Shown: positions 43,507 to 51,629 of the stretch, one piece after another
Numbering within the stretch: position 1 is the first letter of the stretch
Layout: each line of letters opens with the position of its first letter
Assembly: GCA_902523895.1 (NCBI GenBank)
Contig: CABZAZ010000004.1
Location: forward strand, 1 to 64,000
Origin: an uncultured Pelagibacteraceae bacterium
Lineage (GTDB): Bacteria > Pseudomonadota > Alphaproteobacteria > Pelagibacterales > Pelagibacteraceae
Direction of reading: 5' to 3'
Length of the DNA stretch: 64,000 nucleotides
Translations under genes and position numbers: made by a program
The notes under the pieces: model-generated
Seen by the model: only the letters and a program-made list of their open reading frames with translations
What the model was told of the DNA's origin: nothing
Database searches by the model: none

Positions 43507-44513
43507 AATATCTTTCCTTTAAATATTCCTGACGGACGATAAAGCAATACAATTACCAATATTGAAAAAGATACTGCAAATTTATAATCAGTTGAAAGTA
43601 ACTGAATTAAACCATCAGGTTCCATGCTTTGTGGTAACACATACATAAAGAATTTCTTATATGCGTAAGTCAGAAGTATTTCAGAAAAAGCAATTACGTA
43701 ACCTCCAAGGAAAGCTCCAAAAGGGTTACCAATTCCTCCAACTATAGCAGCAGCAAATATTGGGAGCATATTATTAAAATAAGTAAATGGTTTAAAACTT
43801 TTATCTAAACCATATAAAACTCCACCTATTGTCGCTAAAATTGCAGCTATCATCCACGTTATCATAACAATCTTTTTTGGATCTATTCCAGAAAGTAATG
43901 CTAAATCTTCATTGTCAGAGTAAGCTCTCATACTTTTTCCAGTTTTTGTTTTATTTAAAAACCAAAATAAAGTTGAAACTAAAATTATTGTGACAACAAT
44001 TGTAATTACTTGAGTTGACTTAATAGCAAGTCCCTCGTTTAAACCTGTCATTTCCTTAAACTCATTAGCTCTAATCAAAAATTTCTCACCATCAAAAAAT
44101 CTTCTGTCCGATGGACCAATTATAATTCTTACTACTGCCTGGGTAACAAACATTACCCCTATACTCACCATTGCTAATTGAACTGGAGGACTTTTATTTA
44201 GTCTGTAATATTTAAATACAAACTTATCAATAATTAGCATGTATAAACCCATAAACAAAATTGCAAAAGGTATTGCTAAAAGAGCAGTGGGTAAAAAACC
44301 AAGTGATAAGCCAATCGACTGAAAGTACCATGTAAAAAGTATGGCAACCATTGTGCCAAACGACATCATGTCTCCAGTTGCAAAATTTGCAAAACGCAAT
44401 ATTCCATAAATTAAAGTTACAAATATTGCTCCAATTGCTAATTGAGATCCATATGCAAGAGCAGGGACAAATATATAATTTAATAAAAGAATTAATGCAT
44501 TTAAAGCATCCAT
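43503..44513 (-). CDS. livH: ABC transporter permease LivH
   Basis: 336 residues with LivH features: YGSQLAIGAIFVTLIYGILR then FANFATGDMMSFG, the EAA-type loop RAYSDNEDLALLSGIDPKKI and AAIVGGIGNPFGAFLGGYVI. The end LLYRPSGIFKG is typical. A soluble insertion around 130-160 (RRFFDGEKFLIRANEFKEM) sits on the periplasmic side. It starts one base after livF and overlaps livM. Confidence 0.92.
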   Translation of the reverse strand: MDALNALILLLNYIFVPALAYGSQLAIGAIFVTLIYGILRFANFATGDMMSFGTMVAILFTWYFQSIGLSLGFLPTALLAIPFAILFMGLYMLIIDKFVFKYYRLNKSPPVQLAMVSIGVMFVTQAVVRIIIGPSDRRFFDGEKFLIRANEFKEMTGLNEGLAIKSTQVITIVVTIILVSTLFWFLNKTKTGKSMRAYSDNEDLALLSGIDPKKIVMITWMIAAILATIGGVLYGLDKSFKPFTYFNNMLPIFAAAIVGGIGNPFGAFLGGYVIAFSEILLTYAYKKFFMYVLPQSMEPDGLIQLLSTDYKFAVSFSILVIVLLYRPSGIFKGKIL

Positions 44514-45221
44514 TTAACCACCTAGAAAAGAGCTTCTTACTCTTGGATCGTTTAATAATTCTTTACCTGTCCCTGAGTAACGATTTTCACCAGTGACTAA
44601 TACATATCCTCTATCAGAAATATTGAGAGCTTGCTTTGCATTCTGTTCAACCATCAAGATTGCAACATTTGTTTTTTTTACTTTTATAATATGATCAAAA
44701 AGTTCATCCATCACAATTGGAGAAACACCAGCAGTTGGCTCATCTAACATGAGTACAGATGGTTTAATCATCAGCGCCCTTCCTAACGCAACTTGTTGTC
44801 TTTGACCTCCTGACAATTCTCCCACAAATTGTTTTCTTTTTTCATTCAAAATTGGGAAAAGATTATAAATTTCATCGATTACTTTTGTATAGTCTTGATT
44901 TACTAGGAAAGCACCCATTTCTAAATTTTCCTCGACTGTCATTCCTGCAAATACATTTTTTGTTTGAGGCACAAATGAAATTCCCTCTTTCACTCTATCT
45001 TGTGGAGAAAGTTTTGAGATATCCTTACCATCAATAATTACAGAGCCTGATTTTAGATTTAGTAAACCTAACATTGCTTTCATCGCAGTCGATTTTCCAG
45101 CTCCGTTAGGTCCAAGGATAGATACTATTTCTCCTCTCTCAACATTAACAGAACATGAATTAATTATATCTGGACCCTTGCCATATCCACCTGTCATGTT
45201 GTTCCCCTCAAAAAATGCCAT
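44514..45221 (-). CDS. livF: ABC transporter ATP-binding protein LivF
   Basis: 235 residues, the usual LivF size. Walker A GPNGAGKST (37-45), Q-loop SFVPQTKNVFAGMTVEENL, signature LSGGQRQQVALGRALM, Walker B VLMLDEPTAGVSP and EQNAKQAL in place of the switch His motif. It stands 2 bp after livG. Order here is livG-livF-livH-livM, unlike the first operon, so the two systems are not a recent duplication. Confidence 0.93.
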   Translation of the reverse strand: MAFFEGNNMTGGYGKGPDIINSCSVNVERGEIVSILGPNGAGKSTAMKAMLGLLNLKSGSVIIDGKDISKLSPQDRVKEGISFVPQTKNVFAGMTVEENLEMGAFLVNQDYTKVIDEIYNLFPILNEKRKQFVGELSGGQRQQVALGRALMIKPSVLMLDEPTAGVSPIVMDELFDHIIKVKKTNVAILMVEQNAKQALNISDRGYVLVTGENRYSGTGKELLNDPRVRSSFLGG

Positions 45222-45223
45222 AT

Positions 45224-46012
45224 TTAATTATCTTTCAGTTTTGAACCTCTGCCTAAATAACTTTCAATTACTCTTTCATCTTTTTTTGCATCTTCTACCG
45301 AACCCTCAAATAAAACAGATCCTTCTGCCATAACAATTACTGGATCACATAATCTTCCTATAAAATCCATATCATGCTCAATCATACAAAATGTATAGCC
45401 TTTCTCTTTGTTCAATTTCTCAATAGCAGTACCTAAATCTTTTAATAAAGTTCTATTTACTCCTGCACCAACTTCATCTAGTAAAACCAATTTAGCATCC
45501 ACCATCATTGTTCTACCTAATTCTAATAATTTTTTTTGCCCTCCAGATAGATTTCCAGCTAATTCATTCTTTAAATGACTTAAATTTAGGAAATCCACTA
45601 CTTCCATCGCTTTTTCTTTTATTCGACTCTCTTCTTTTGCAACTAATCCAGGTTTTAGTAAAGCATTCATCAGCTTTTCCCCAGATTGATTACCTGGTAC
45701 CATCATCAAATTTTCTAATACTGACAAATTTGTAAATTCATGAGCTATTTGGAAAGTTCTTAGCAATCCTTTTGAAAATAATTCGTAAGACGGAACATCA
45801 GTAATATCTTGATTATTAAATAAAACATTTCCACCAGATGATTTTAAATTTCCAGCAATTAAATTAAATAAAGTTGTTTTTCCAGAACCATTGGGTCCTA
45901 TTATGCCGGTTATAGTTCCTTTCTTTACTTTTAAAGAACAATTAGAAACAGCAGCCAATCCTCCAAAATATTTTGATAAATTTTTTATTTCTAAAATATT
46001 ATCTCGCATCAC
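45224..46012 (-). CDS. livG: ABC transporter ATP-binding protein LivG
   Basis: 262 residues with Walker A GPNGSGKT (39-46), LLRTFQIAHEFTNLSVLENL, signature LSGGQKKLLELGRTMM, Walker B LVLLDEVGAGVN (Glu-Val instead of Glu-Pro) and switch His in IEHDMDFIG. It lies 9 bp downstream of a ProC-like gene, so that gene is the first cistron of this transport operon. Confidence 0.92.
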   Translation of the reverse strand: MMRDNILEIKNLSKYFGGLAAVSNCSLKVKKGTITGIIGPNGSGKTTLFNLIAGNLKSSGGNVLFNNQDITDVPSYELFSKGLLRTFQIAHEFTNLSVLENLMMVPGNQSGEKLMNALLKPGLVAKEESRIKEKAMEVVDFLNLSHLKNELAGNLSGGQKKLLELGRTMMVDAKLVLLDEVGAGVNRTLLKDLGTAIEKLNKEKGYTFCMIEHDMDFIGRLCDPVIVMAEGSVLFEGSVEDAKKDERVIESYLGRGSKLKDN

Positions 46013-46021
46013 TAATTTAGA

Positions 46022-46780
46022 TTATAATCTCTTATAAATTTTTCTTAGAGATTTTTCCAATAATCTGTAATAACCTGATCTTCTTAAATCATTCACCCCT
46101 TGCCAATTTAATCCTCCTGGGGTTTGTTCATTGACTAAATTTTTTAATGGCTTATTTGAATTGGTCAGAGCTAATTCGGCTAAAGCCGAATATAGCAAAG
46201 TTACATATTTTTGGGCATCTAATTTATTAACATTTTTTTTAATTAACCAATTAGATAAAATATTCAATAATTCATAAAATGAGGCCATAGTCCCTGAAAT
46301 AGCCCAAAAATTTTTTGATAATTTCTCATTTTTAATTTCAATTGTTGTTCCAATTTTGTTAAAAAAATTCTTAACTTTTTTATTTGGGGGAAAAATCGCA
46401 ACTGGGCCTTTTCCCGTTTTGATTGGCGGCATTGGAATAGCCCTTATAATAATTAATTTTTTTTTTATTAATTTTTTTAATTTTGCGTACTTTGTTGTGG
46501 ACATAAAACTGATAACAATTTGTTTTTGTTTAAAGATAAGTTTAGATAGTATCTTTTCGCCAACTTTAGGTAGAACTCCAATAAATATCCAATCTGATGC
46601 ATCTATTACTTCTTGATTATTTTTAGCTATAGATATTTTCTTAAATTTCTTTTTTAGATATTTGGCTTTTTTTATATTTCTAGGTGAAAGAATAATTCTT
46701 GAATAAGAAATTTTCGATTTGCTAATTCCAGAAACAACATCCGAGGTAATATTGCCAGTTCCTATAAAACCTAAATTCAT
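46022..46780 (-). CDS. Pyrroline-5-carboxylate reductase family protein
   Basis: 252 residues with the Rossmann start LGFIGTGNITSDVVSG, WIFIGVLPKVGEKIL, the loop IIRAIPMPPIKTGKGPVAIF and the late family stretch VNEQTPGGLNWQGVNDLRRSG, which corresponds to the PGG-T segment of ProC. It is divergent and very lysine-rich, so it may be ProC or a relative acting on another cyclic imine. First gene of the liv operon: uptake and reduction of an amino-acid-like compound may be coupled. Confidence 0.75.
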   Translation of the reverse strand: MNLGFIGTGNITSDVVSGISKSKISYSRIILSPRNIKKAKYLKKKFKKISIAKNNQEVIDASDWIFIGVLPKVGEKILSKLIFKQKQIVISFMSTTKYAKLKKLIKKKLIIIRAIPMPPIKTGKGPVAIFPPNKKVKNFFNKIGTTIEIKNEKLSKNFWAISGTMASFYELLNILSNWLIKKNVNKLDAQKYVTLLYSALAELALTNSNKPLKNLVNEQTPGGLNWQGVNDLRRSGYYRLLEKSLRKIYKRL

Positions 46781-46836
46781 AAAATAATATTAATTTAATT
46801 TAAATAAAAATTCTTTATAAATTTTACCCAAAAAAA

Positions 46837-46861
46837 AACCCCCTCTTAAAAAGAGGGGGTT
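46837..46861 (-). terminator. Rho-independent terminator of the outer-membrane protein gene
   Basis: AACCCCCTCTT (46837-46847) and AAGAGGGGGTT (46851-46861) form an 11 bp stem with a three-base loop. On the minus strand it is followed by a run of T (A-run at 46830-46838 on the plus strand). It lies 33 bp after the outer-membrane gene and insulates the ProC/liv operon. Confidence 0.93.
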
Positions 46862-46893
46862 CAAATTAACTATTTAAACTATTTAGTTTTTCC

Positions 46894-47592
46894 TTAAAAC
46901 GTTTTTCCTACAGATATTCCAACACTCGCACCAGTGATACCATCGGCTTTAACTTTTTTATTAGAATCATTTGCGTTTGTTAGTTCTGTTCCATCTATTT
47001 CCATATAAAGTGTTTCAACTCTAAAGAAAGCACCGTTATCCAGGTCTTGAGTATATCCTAGACCAACTGTGTAACCATCTAATGATGTATTACCATATGA
47101 ACCACCAGTTCCTAAACTTTCATCAGTGTTTACATCAACTTCCATGTAACCAACTTTAAGATAAACATTTTCTGTTGCATGTAATAATGCATAGACAGTT
47201 GTTAAATCATCAAAATCAACTTGAACAGTGTTAGTTGCTTGTGAATCTTTCTGTTTTCCGTCAGTTGGAATGTTTTGAATGTTTTCTGTTGTTTCTGACT
47301 CTAATGCCATTGGAACATAATCTATTCCAATAGAAAACTTGTCATTAACTGCAGCTTCAACGAAGATAGAACCGTAACCGAATTCTCCTACAGCTTCATC
47401 ACCTTCTGCTGACGCTTTTTTCGTTACTGTTCCTGGACTAGCTCCACTTGAGTGTGCTCCAGAAAAGATCTCAGAAGCTTCATCAACTTCGAATACTCCA
47501 GCTTTAAGCGTTACACCGATTTTCACTTTCTCAGCTTGTGCACTAGAGAATGCGAACAGCATAAACGCAGCTATTGTTAAAAATTTCTTCAT
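46894..47592 (-). CDS. Small outer-membrane beta-barrel protein
   Basis: 232 residues; signal peptide MKKFLTIAAFMLFAFSSAQA, then alternating hydrophobic/polar strands (VKIGVTLKAGVF, KFSIGIDYVPMA, VYLKVGYMEVDV, TVGLGYTQDL, FFRVETLYMEI) separated by acidic, Gly/Ser-rich loops, and a terminal strand SVGISVGKTF ending in the aromatic residue typical of Bam-dependent proteins. An eight-stranded OmpW/OmpX-like barrel or small porin is likely. AAGGG lies before the ATG, and a strong terminator follows. Probably abundant. Confidence 0.85.
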   Translation of the reverse strand: MKKFLTIAAFMLFAFSSAQAEKVKIGVTLKAGVFEVDEASEIFSGAHSSGASPGTVTKKASAEGDEAVGEFGYGSIFVEAAVNDKFSIGIDYVPMALESETTENIQNIPTDGKQKDSQATNTVQVDFDDLTTVYALLHATENVYLKVGYMEVDVNTDESLGTGGSYGNTSLDGYTVGLGYTQDLDNGAFFRVETLYMEIDGTELTNANDSNKKVKADGITGASVGISVGKTF

Positions 47593-47768
47593 AAATACCC
47601 TTTTTGTTTAAATGTTAATTTTCGATTTTCTACCACTAAAACAATGGTTTTTTAAGAAAATTTTTTCTCAATTTAGGATTTATTATCTAAAATTCAAAAA
47701 TGTTGCAATAATACAACACAAAATTTCCTGTATTTTATGGTGTTTTGATTGTTGTTAAAAGTTTAAAA

Positions 47769-47787
47769 TAAACACTTTAAGTGTTTA
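47769..47787. promoter_or_regulatory. Palindrome with 9-bp arms
   Basis: TAAACACTT, one T, then AAGTGTTTA. It sits about 180 bp upstream of the outer-membrane protein start and 190 bp before the TIGR03643-like start. Operator-like; no regulator can be named. Confidence 0.35.
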
Positions 47788-47851
47788 CAAATATGGTTGG
47801 TTTGAAGAGAGATTTTTTAAAGCTGAGTTAGAAAAATATTTTATTAGTGAA

Positions 47852-47898
47852 GATAGTCCTTAAAAACCGGGAGCTAAAGATGGCTAAGAAGGACTATC
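47852..47898 (+). ncRNA. Possible structured leader: 10-bp stem enclosing an RBS and start codon
   Basis: GATAGTCCTT at 47852-47861 pairs perfectly with AAGGACTATC at 47889-47898. Inside lie a strong GGGAG and, six bases later, an ATG at 47880, and AGC/GCT could add an inner stem. The downstream arm is inside the codons that follow the ATG. The arrangement would hide or expose this start. It may equally be a small RNA; there is no T-run after it. I do not match it to a known riboswitch class. Confidence 0.4.
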
Positions 47899-47954
47899 AA
47901 ATTAAATATACCATATTTGAAAGAAAATGCATTATCAATTTTTTTCAAATATAA
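47880..47954 (+). CDS. 24-residue possible leader ORF
   Basis: ATG with an unusually good GGGAG ribosome binding site opens 24 codons starting MAKKDYQIKYTIF and ending at a TAA 7 bp before the ATG of the next gene. Its first codons form the 3' arm of the hairpin. MAKKDY resembles the start of DnaJ, so a copied 5' fragment of dnaJ is conceivable. It might couple translation to the next gene. Confidence 0.3.
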   Translation: MAKKDYQIKYTIFERKCIINFFQI

Positions 47955-47961
47955 GGGATTT

Positions 47962-48258
47962 ATGAAAAAAAAAGGTCACAGACCTTTAACACGCGTCAAA
48001 AATCCAGAGCCAAATGTAGAAGATCCAGATTGGGTCATTTGGGCTGCGTGGGCAGACAGGATCACCTTTGAGGAAATTGAAAAAAAAACTGGATATAAGG
48101 AATCTGATGTTATCAAAATAATGAGAAGGTCAATTAAACCCTCTTCATTTAGATTGTGGAGAAAAAGAGTAAATCAGAAAAGTATCAAGCATAGAAAAAA
48201 ATTTGAATATTCTAGAAAACTTATCACTAGTAAATTAAAAAAAAGAGATTATTTCTAA
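47962..48258 (+). CDS. TIGR03643 family protein
   Basis: 98 residues. After a basic start the core WVIWAAWADRITFEEIEKK, SDVIKIMRRSIKPSSFRLWR and KRVNQKSIKH matches the short TIGR03643 family, which has a helix-turn-helix-like pattern and unknown function. The ATG at 47962 with AAGGGA ahead is preferred over an in-frame TTG at 47917. The gene lies 3 bp before a glutaredoxin gene. Confidence 0.82.
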   Translation: MKKKGHRPLTRVKNPEPNVEDPDWVIWAAWADRITFEEIEKKTGYKESDVIKIMRRSIKPSSFRLWRKRVNQKSIKHRKKFEYSRKLITSKLKKRDYF

Positions 48259-48261
48259 GTC

Positions 48262-48516
48262 ATGAAAAATATCATAATTTATACAGGTCCATTTTGTAAT
48301 TATTGCGATGCTGCAAAAAGATTACTCACTCGAAATAATGCTCCCTTTAAAGAAATTGATATTGCAACAGTTGATGGTGCAATGGATGAAATGATTAAGA
48401 AAGCCAACGGAAAAAGAACCATCCCACAAATTTTTTTTGATGACCAACATATAGGTGGTTATGATGAAGTTAGAGCTTTAGAGAAAGAAAATAAGTTACA
48501 AGAGATGTTAAAATAA
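48262..48516 (+). CDS. grxC: Glutaredoxin 3
   Basis: 84-residue thioredoxin-fold protein reduced by glutathione. The active site is Cys12-Asn-Tyr-Cys15, where the usual form is CPYC, and GKRTIPQIFFDDQHIGGYDEV carries the cis-Pro and GG-D glutathione-binding residues. It works with the glutathione made by gshAB in this window. Convergent with msrB, 3 bp apart. Confidence 0.94.
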   Translation: MKNIIIYTGPFCNYCDAAKRLLTRNNAPFKEIDIATVDGAMDEMIKKANGKRTIPQIFFDDQHIGGYDEVRALEKENKLQEMLK

Positions 48517-48519
48517 ATT

Positions 48520-48888
48520 TTATTTATTTTTAAAAGTCAAACAGATACCATTATTACAATATCTTTTACCGGTCGGTTGTGGCCCGTCATCAAAAACATG
48601 CCCATGATGTGCTTTACAACTTTTACAATGATACTCTGTACGTGCATAACCTAATATATAATCTGTTTTTGTTTCAAATACATCTGGGAGTGATTCAAAA
48701 AACGATGGCCAACCTGAGCCACTTTCATATTTAGTTTTAGAATCAAATAACTTTACTCCACAATTTGCACAATGATAGCTTCCTTCACGTTTTTCATTAT
48801 TCAATTCACTAGAACCTGGCGGTTCAGTTCCCTCTTCAAACATAACTAATTTTTGTTCTGCACTTAAATTTGAATTTTTTTTACTCAT
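48520..48888 (-). CDS. msrB: Peptide-methionine (R)-S-oxide reductase MsrB
   Basis: 122 residues; reduces the R-sulfoxide, complementing MsrA. Zinc site CANC (Cys40, Cys43) and CKSC (Cys88, Cys91), substrate stretch SGSGWPSFFESL, HHGHVFDDGPQPTGKRYC with the catalytic Cys111. No signal peptide, so it acts in the cytoplasm, unlike the exported MsrA. It lies 4 bp after the deacetylase gene on the same strand. Confidence 0.95.
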   Translation of the reverse strand: MSKKNSNLSAEQKLVMFEEGTEPPGSSELNNEKREGSYHCANCGVKLFDSKTKYESGSGWPSFFESLPDVFETKTDYILGYARTEYHCKSCKAHHGHVFDDGPQPTGKRYCNNGICLTFKNK

Positions 48889-48892
48889 ACAA

Positions 48893-49786
48893 TTAAACTA
48901 ATCTAGCACATGATTGATGTAAATAAGAATGTAATTCAACAAGTTTTTTAGAATCTTTATTGTAACCACCGCCTAAAACACCACAAAGAGGAATTCCTTG
49001 AGAAAAAAAATTTTCTGTAACAATTTCATCTCTTTTTTGAATGCCCTCATCAGAAACTTTTAGTTTTCCTAGTCTATCGTTGAAATGAATATCAACACCT
49101 GCAATATAAAATACAAAATCAAAATTTTCTTGATTTAATTGATTTAAATAAAATTTAAGTATCTTTAAATATTCTTTGTCTTCTAAATCGTTTTCAAGCT
49201 CTACATCACAATCACTAATTGATTTTTTTGCAGGATAATTTGATTTAGAGTGCATACTAAAAGTAAAAACATTTTTATTATCTTTAAAAATATCAGAATT
49301 GCCATTTCCTTGATGAACATCTAAGTCTACAATTAAGATTTTTCCAGCTAATCCTCTATCTAATAAATAATAAGATGCTACTGCTACATCATTAAAAACA
49401 CAATAACCAGCACCACTCTGATAATTTGCATGATGACTACCACCAGCAGTATTACAAGCTACACCATAATTAATTGCTAACTTAGAGGCTAATACTGTGC
49501 CACCTGTTGCTATAAAAGATCTTTGAACTACACTGTCCACTAATGGAAACCCTATTTTTTTTATGCCAATTTCATCTAAAGTTTTATTTTTAATGTGATT
49601 AATATATTCCTCTGAATGAGCTCTCTTTAAAGTTTCAATTGAACAGGGGTAGGGTTCATAAAATTTTTTTACAATTTTTTTTCTAATTAAATAATCTGCA
49701 AGATCACCAAATTTATTTATTGGAAATTTATGATCATCACCAATTTTAGCAAAATAATCTTTATGGTTAACGACTGGTAATTCCAT
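48893..49786 (-). CDS. Histone-deacetylase-family protein, class IV (HDAC11-like)
   Basis: 297-residue zinc amidohydrolase. Catalytic His118-His119 in TAGGSHHANY, zinc ligands Asp156 and His158 in VDLDVHQGNG, and the third Asp in AGVDIHFNDRLG. The late LKVSDEGIQKRDEIV and GVLGGGYNKDS resemble HDAC11 more than AcuC. Bacterial members may remove acetyl or fatty-acyl groups from lysines, polyamines or small molecules; the substrate is not known. Located between a hydroxyacid dehydrogenase gene (3 bp) and msrB. Confidence 0.87.
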   Translation of the reverse strand: MELPVVNHKDYFAKIGDDHKFPINKFGDLADYLIRKKIVKKFYEPYPCSIETLKRAHSEEYINHIKNKTLDEIGIKKIGFPLVDSVVQRSFIATGGTVLASKLAINYGVACNTAGGSHHANYQSGAGYCVFNDVAVASYYLLDRGLAGKILIVDLDVHQGNGNSDIFKDNKNVFTFSMHSKSNYPAKKSISDCDVELENDLEDKEYLKILKFYLNQLNQENFDFVFYIAGVDIHFNDRLGKLKVSDEGIQKRDEIVTENFFSQGIPLCGVLGGGYNKDSKKLVELHSYLHQSCARLV

Positions 49787-49788
49787 TT

Positions 49789-50739
49789 TTATTCAATGAC
49801 ACGAATTGGTCTACCATTTACACAGGCTTCAAGTGACTCTATCATTTGACTGTAAAAAATTTGATAATTTTCAGCAGTAACATATCCAATATGAGGGGTT
49901 AATAACACATTTGGTAAAAATCTAAGTTTATTATTTTCAGGCAAAGGCTCTTTTTCATAAACATCTAATCCAGCTCCAGCTATTTCATTTGTGGATAATG
50001 CAATTATTAAATCGTCCTCGCTTATGATTGGTCCCCTTGAGGTATTAATTAAAAAAGCAGTTTTTTTCATTTTATCCATTTCTTTAATTGTAATACAGTT
50101 TTTGTATCTCTCACCACCTTGAACATGAATAGATAAAAAATCTGAGTTCTTGATTAAATCTTCTTTGCTACAAGGTAAAACATCTAATTTTTTGCATGTA
50201 TCTAAATTTAGATTTTCGCTCCATGCCATCACTTGCATACCAAATGCTTTTCCAATTTTAGCAACTTGAGATCCAACATTTCCTAGACCAATTAAACCAA
50301 GTATTTTTCCTTTTAATTCTACTCCAATAGTAGTCTGCCAATAACCTTGGTACATATTATCAATTTCTTCTTTTAGATTTCTTGCTAATCCAAGAATTAA
50401 TGCCCAAGTTAACTCAGGAACTGAATTTTGATTGCTGTCCGTTCCACTAACAATTATTTTTCTTTTTTTTGCAGCTTCAAGATCAATAGACTTATTTGTT
50501 GATCCGCTGGTAATTATAAATTTTAATTTTGTTAAATTTTCAATTATATTTTTTGTTATGGGAGTTCTTTCTCTCATAATTAATAAAGCCTCAAAATCAG
50601 CTAGTTTATCAAGAACATCTGCTTCATCTTCAAAAGGCTCACTAAAAATTTTAATTTCATACTTTCCTGCTAATTTTTCAAGATCAACAAATTGTTGAGA
50701 GACATTTTGGTAATCGTCTAGAATAGCTACTTTAAGCAT
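49789..50739 (-). CDS. D-2-hydroxyacid dehydrogenase family protein
   Basis: 316 residues with the NAD fold LGLIGLGNVGSQVAKIGKAF, catalytic Arg in NTSRGPIISEDDL, Glu in DVYEKEPLPEN and His in LLTPHIGYVT. The first ~100 residues (LKVAILDDYQNV) resemble the members annotated as D-2-hydroxyacid or phosphoglycerate-like dehydrogenases of small size. It reduces a 2-keto acid or oxidises its alcohol; next to a DadA-like amine oxidoreductase, turnover of a keto acid from a D-amino acid is plausible. It overlaps the EamA gene by 8 bp. Confidence 0.87.
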   Translation of the reverse strand: MLKVAILDDYQNVSQQFVDLEKLAGKYEIKIFSEPFEDEADVLDKLADFEALLIMRERTPITKNIIENLTKLKFIITSGSTNKSIDLEAAKKRKIIVSGTDSNQNSVPELTWALILGLARNLKEEIDNMYQGYWQTTIGVELKGKILGLIGLGNVGSQVAKIGKAFGMQVMAWSENLNLDTCKKLDVLPCSKEDLIKNSDFLSIHVQGGERYKNCITIKEMDKMKKTAFLINTSRGPIISEDDLIIALSTNEIAGAGLDVYEKEPLPENNKLRFLPNVLLTPHIGYVTAENYQIFYSQMIESLEACVNGRPIRVIE

Positions 50740-51625
50740 TTTTAATTTCCTTATTTGATAGAAATAAACCTAATATAATTAAAATTGCACCAATCAAGTG
50801 AAAAAATTTAAATTGTTCGTTATAAAAGAGTATTGCCATTATGGTGCTAAACAACGGAATTAAGGATAAGAAAATACCTGCTCTATTTGCACCAATGATA
50901 GAAACAGCACCCGCCCAACAATAGTAAGATCCTATGCTTGGAAAAAGAGCTAAGAATATCAAAGTGTAGACTATATTTATATCGAACTTAATTAATTCTC
51001 CATTAGAGTATTCATACAAAAATTGAGGCAACACAGTTATCAAACCAAATGTACAAATAACATGAACTAAAGTTAATAACGGAAGAGTAAATTTTTTTTT
51101 CTTTAAGAGTGTTGAATAAACTCCCCACGTGACAACACCTCCTATCATTATCAAATCGCCTTTATTAAAATTTAGGGAAAACAAAATGTCTAACTTAAGT
51201 CTGGTAATAATCGCCAGAATACCACACACTGAAATGATAAGACCTAAAATTTGATACTTATTAGTTTGTTCAACTTTAAATAAAAAACAAAGTAAAATTA
51301 TTATAGCTGGAATAGCCGTATTAAAAAGAGATGCGTTAATGACTTGAGTATGAATTAAAGATAAGTAAGTAAAAGAATTAAACAAACCAACACTTGTAAA
51401 ACCCAAAAAGAATAATAAAGGTAAATTATTTAAAATCGTATCTTTATATTTAATTATTTCTTTAAAAGTAAAAGGTAACAATATAATCCAAACAAGTAAC
51501 CAACGATAAAACACTAAAGTTAAAGGAGGTATCTCAACCAAGAAGGCATATTTTCCAACCATAAAATTACCAGCCCAGAATAAAGTAGCGCATACCAGCA
51601 TGATATATGCTTTGGTATTTTGCAT
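50732..51625 (-). CDS. EamA/DMT family transporter
   Basis: 297 residues, ten spans: MLVCATLFWAGNFMVGKYAF at the start and GANRAGIFLSLIPLFSTIMA in the second repeat. Set between the DadA-like gene (4 bp) and the hydroxyacid dehydrogenase gene (overlap), so it likely shares their transcript and perhaps their substrate. Direction of transport is unknown. Confidence 0.85.
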   Translation of the reverse strand: MQNTKAYIMLVCATLFWAGNFMVGKYAFLVEIPPLTLVFYRWLLVWIILLPFTFKEIIKYKDTILNNLPLLFFLGFTSVGLFNSFTYLSLIHTQVINASLFNTAIPAIIILLCFLFKVEQTNKYQILGLIISVCGILAIITRLKLDILFSLNFNKGDLIMIGGVVTWGVYSTLLKKKKFTLPLLTLVHVICTFGLITVLPQFLYEYSNGELIKFDINIVYTLIFLALFPSIGSYYCWAGAVSIIGANRAGIFLSLIPLFSTIMAILFYNEQFKFFHLIGAILIILGLFLSNKEIKNA

Positions 51626-51629
51626 TTTA

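Larger units (their letters stand above)
47593..47961. other. Divergent intergenic region with palindrome and hairpin
   Basis: This 369 bp gap separates the outer-membrane protein gene from the TIGR03643-like gene. It holds a 9-bp-arm palindrome at 47769-47787 (TAAACACTT, one base, AAGTGTTTA) and the hairpin at 47852-47898 described separately. The remaining AT-rich DNA must carry the promoters of both genes; no clear -35/-10 pair could be fixed. Confidence 0.5.

Noticed and set aside
14714..46012. The two Liv operons as a recent duplication
   Set aside because: Gene order differs (F-G-H-M versus G-F-H-M), LivM lengths differ by about 100 residues and sequences are clearly diverged.
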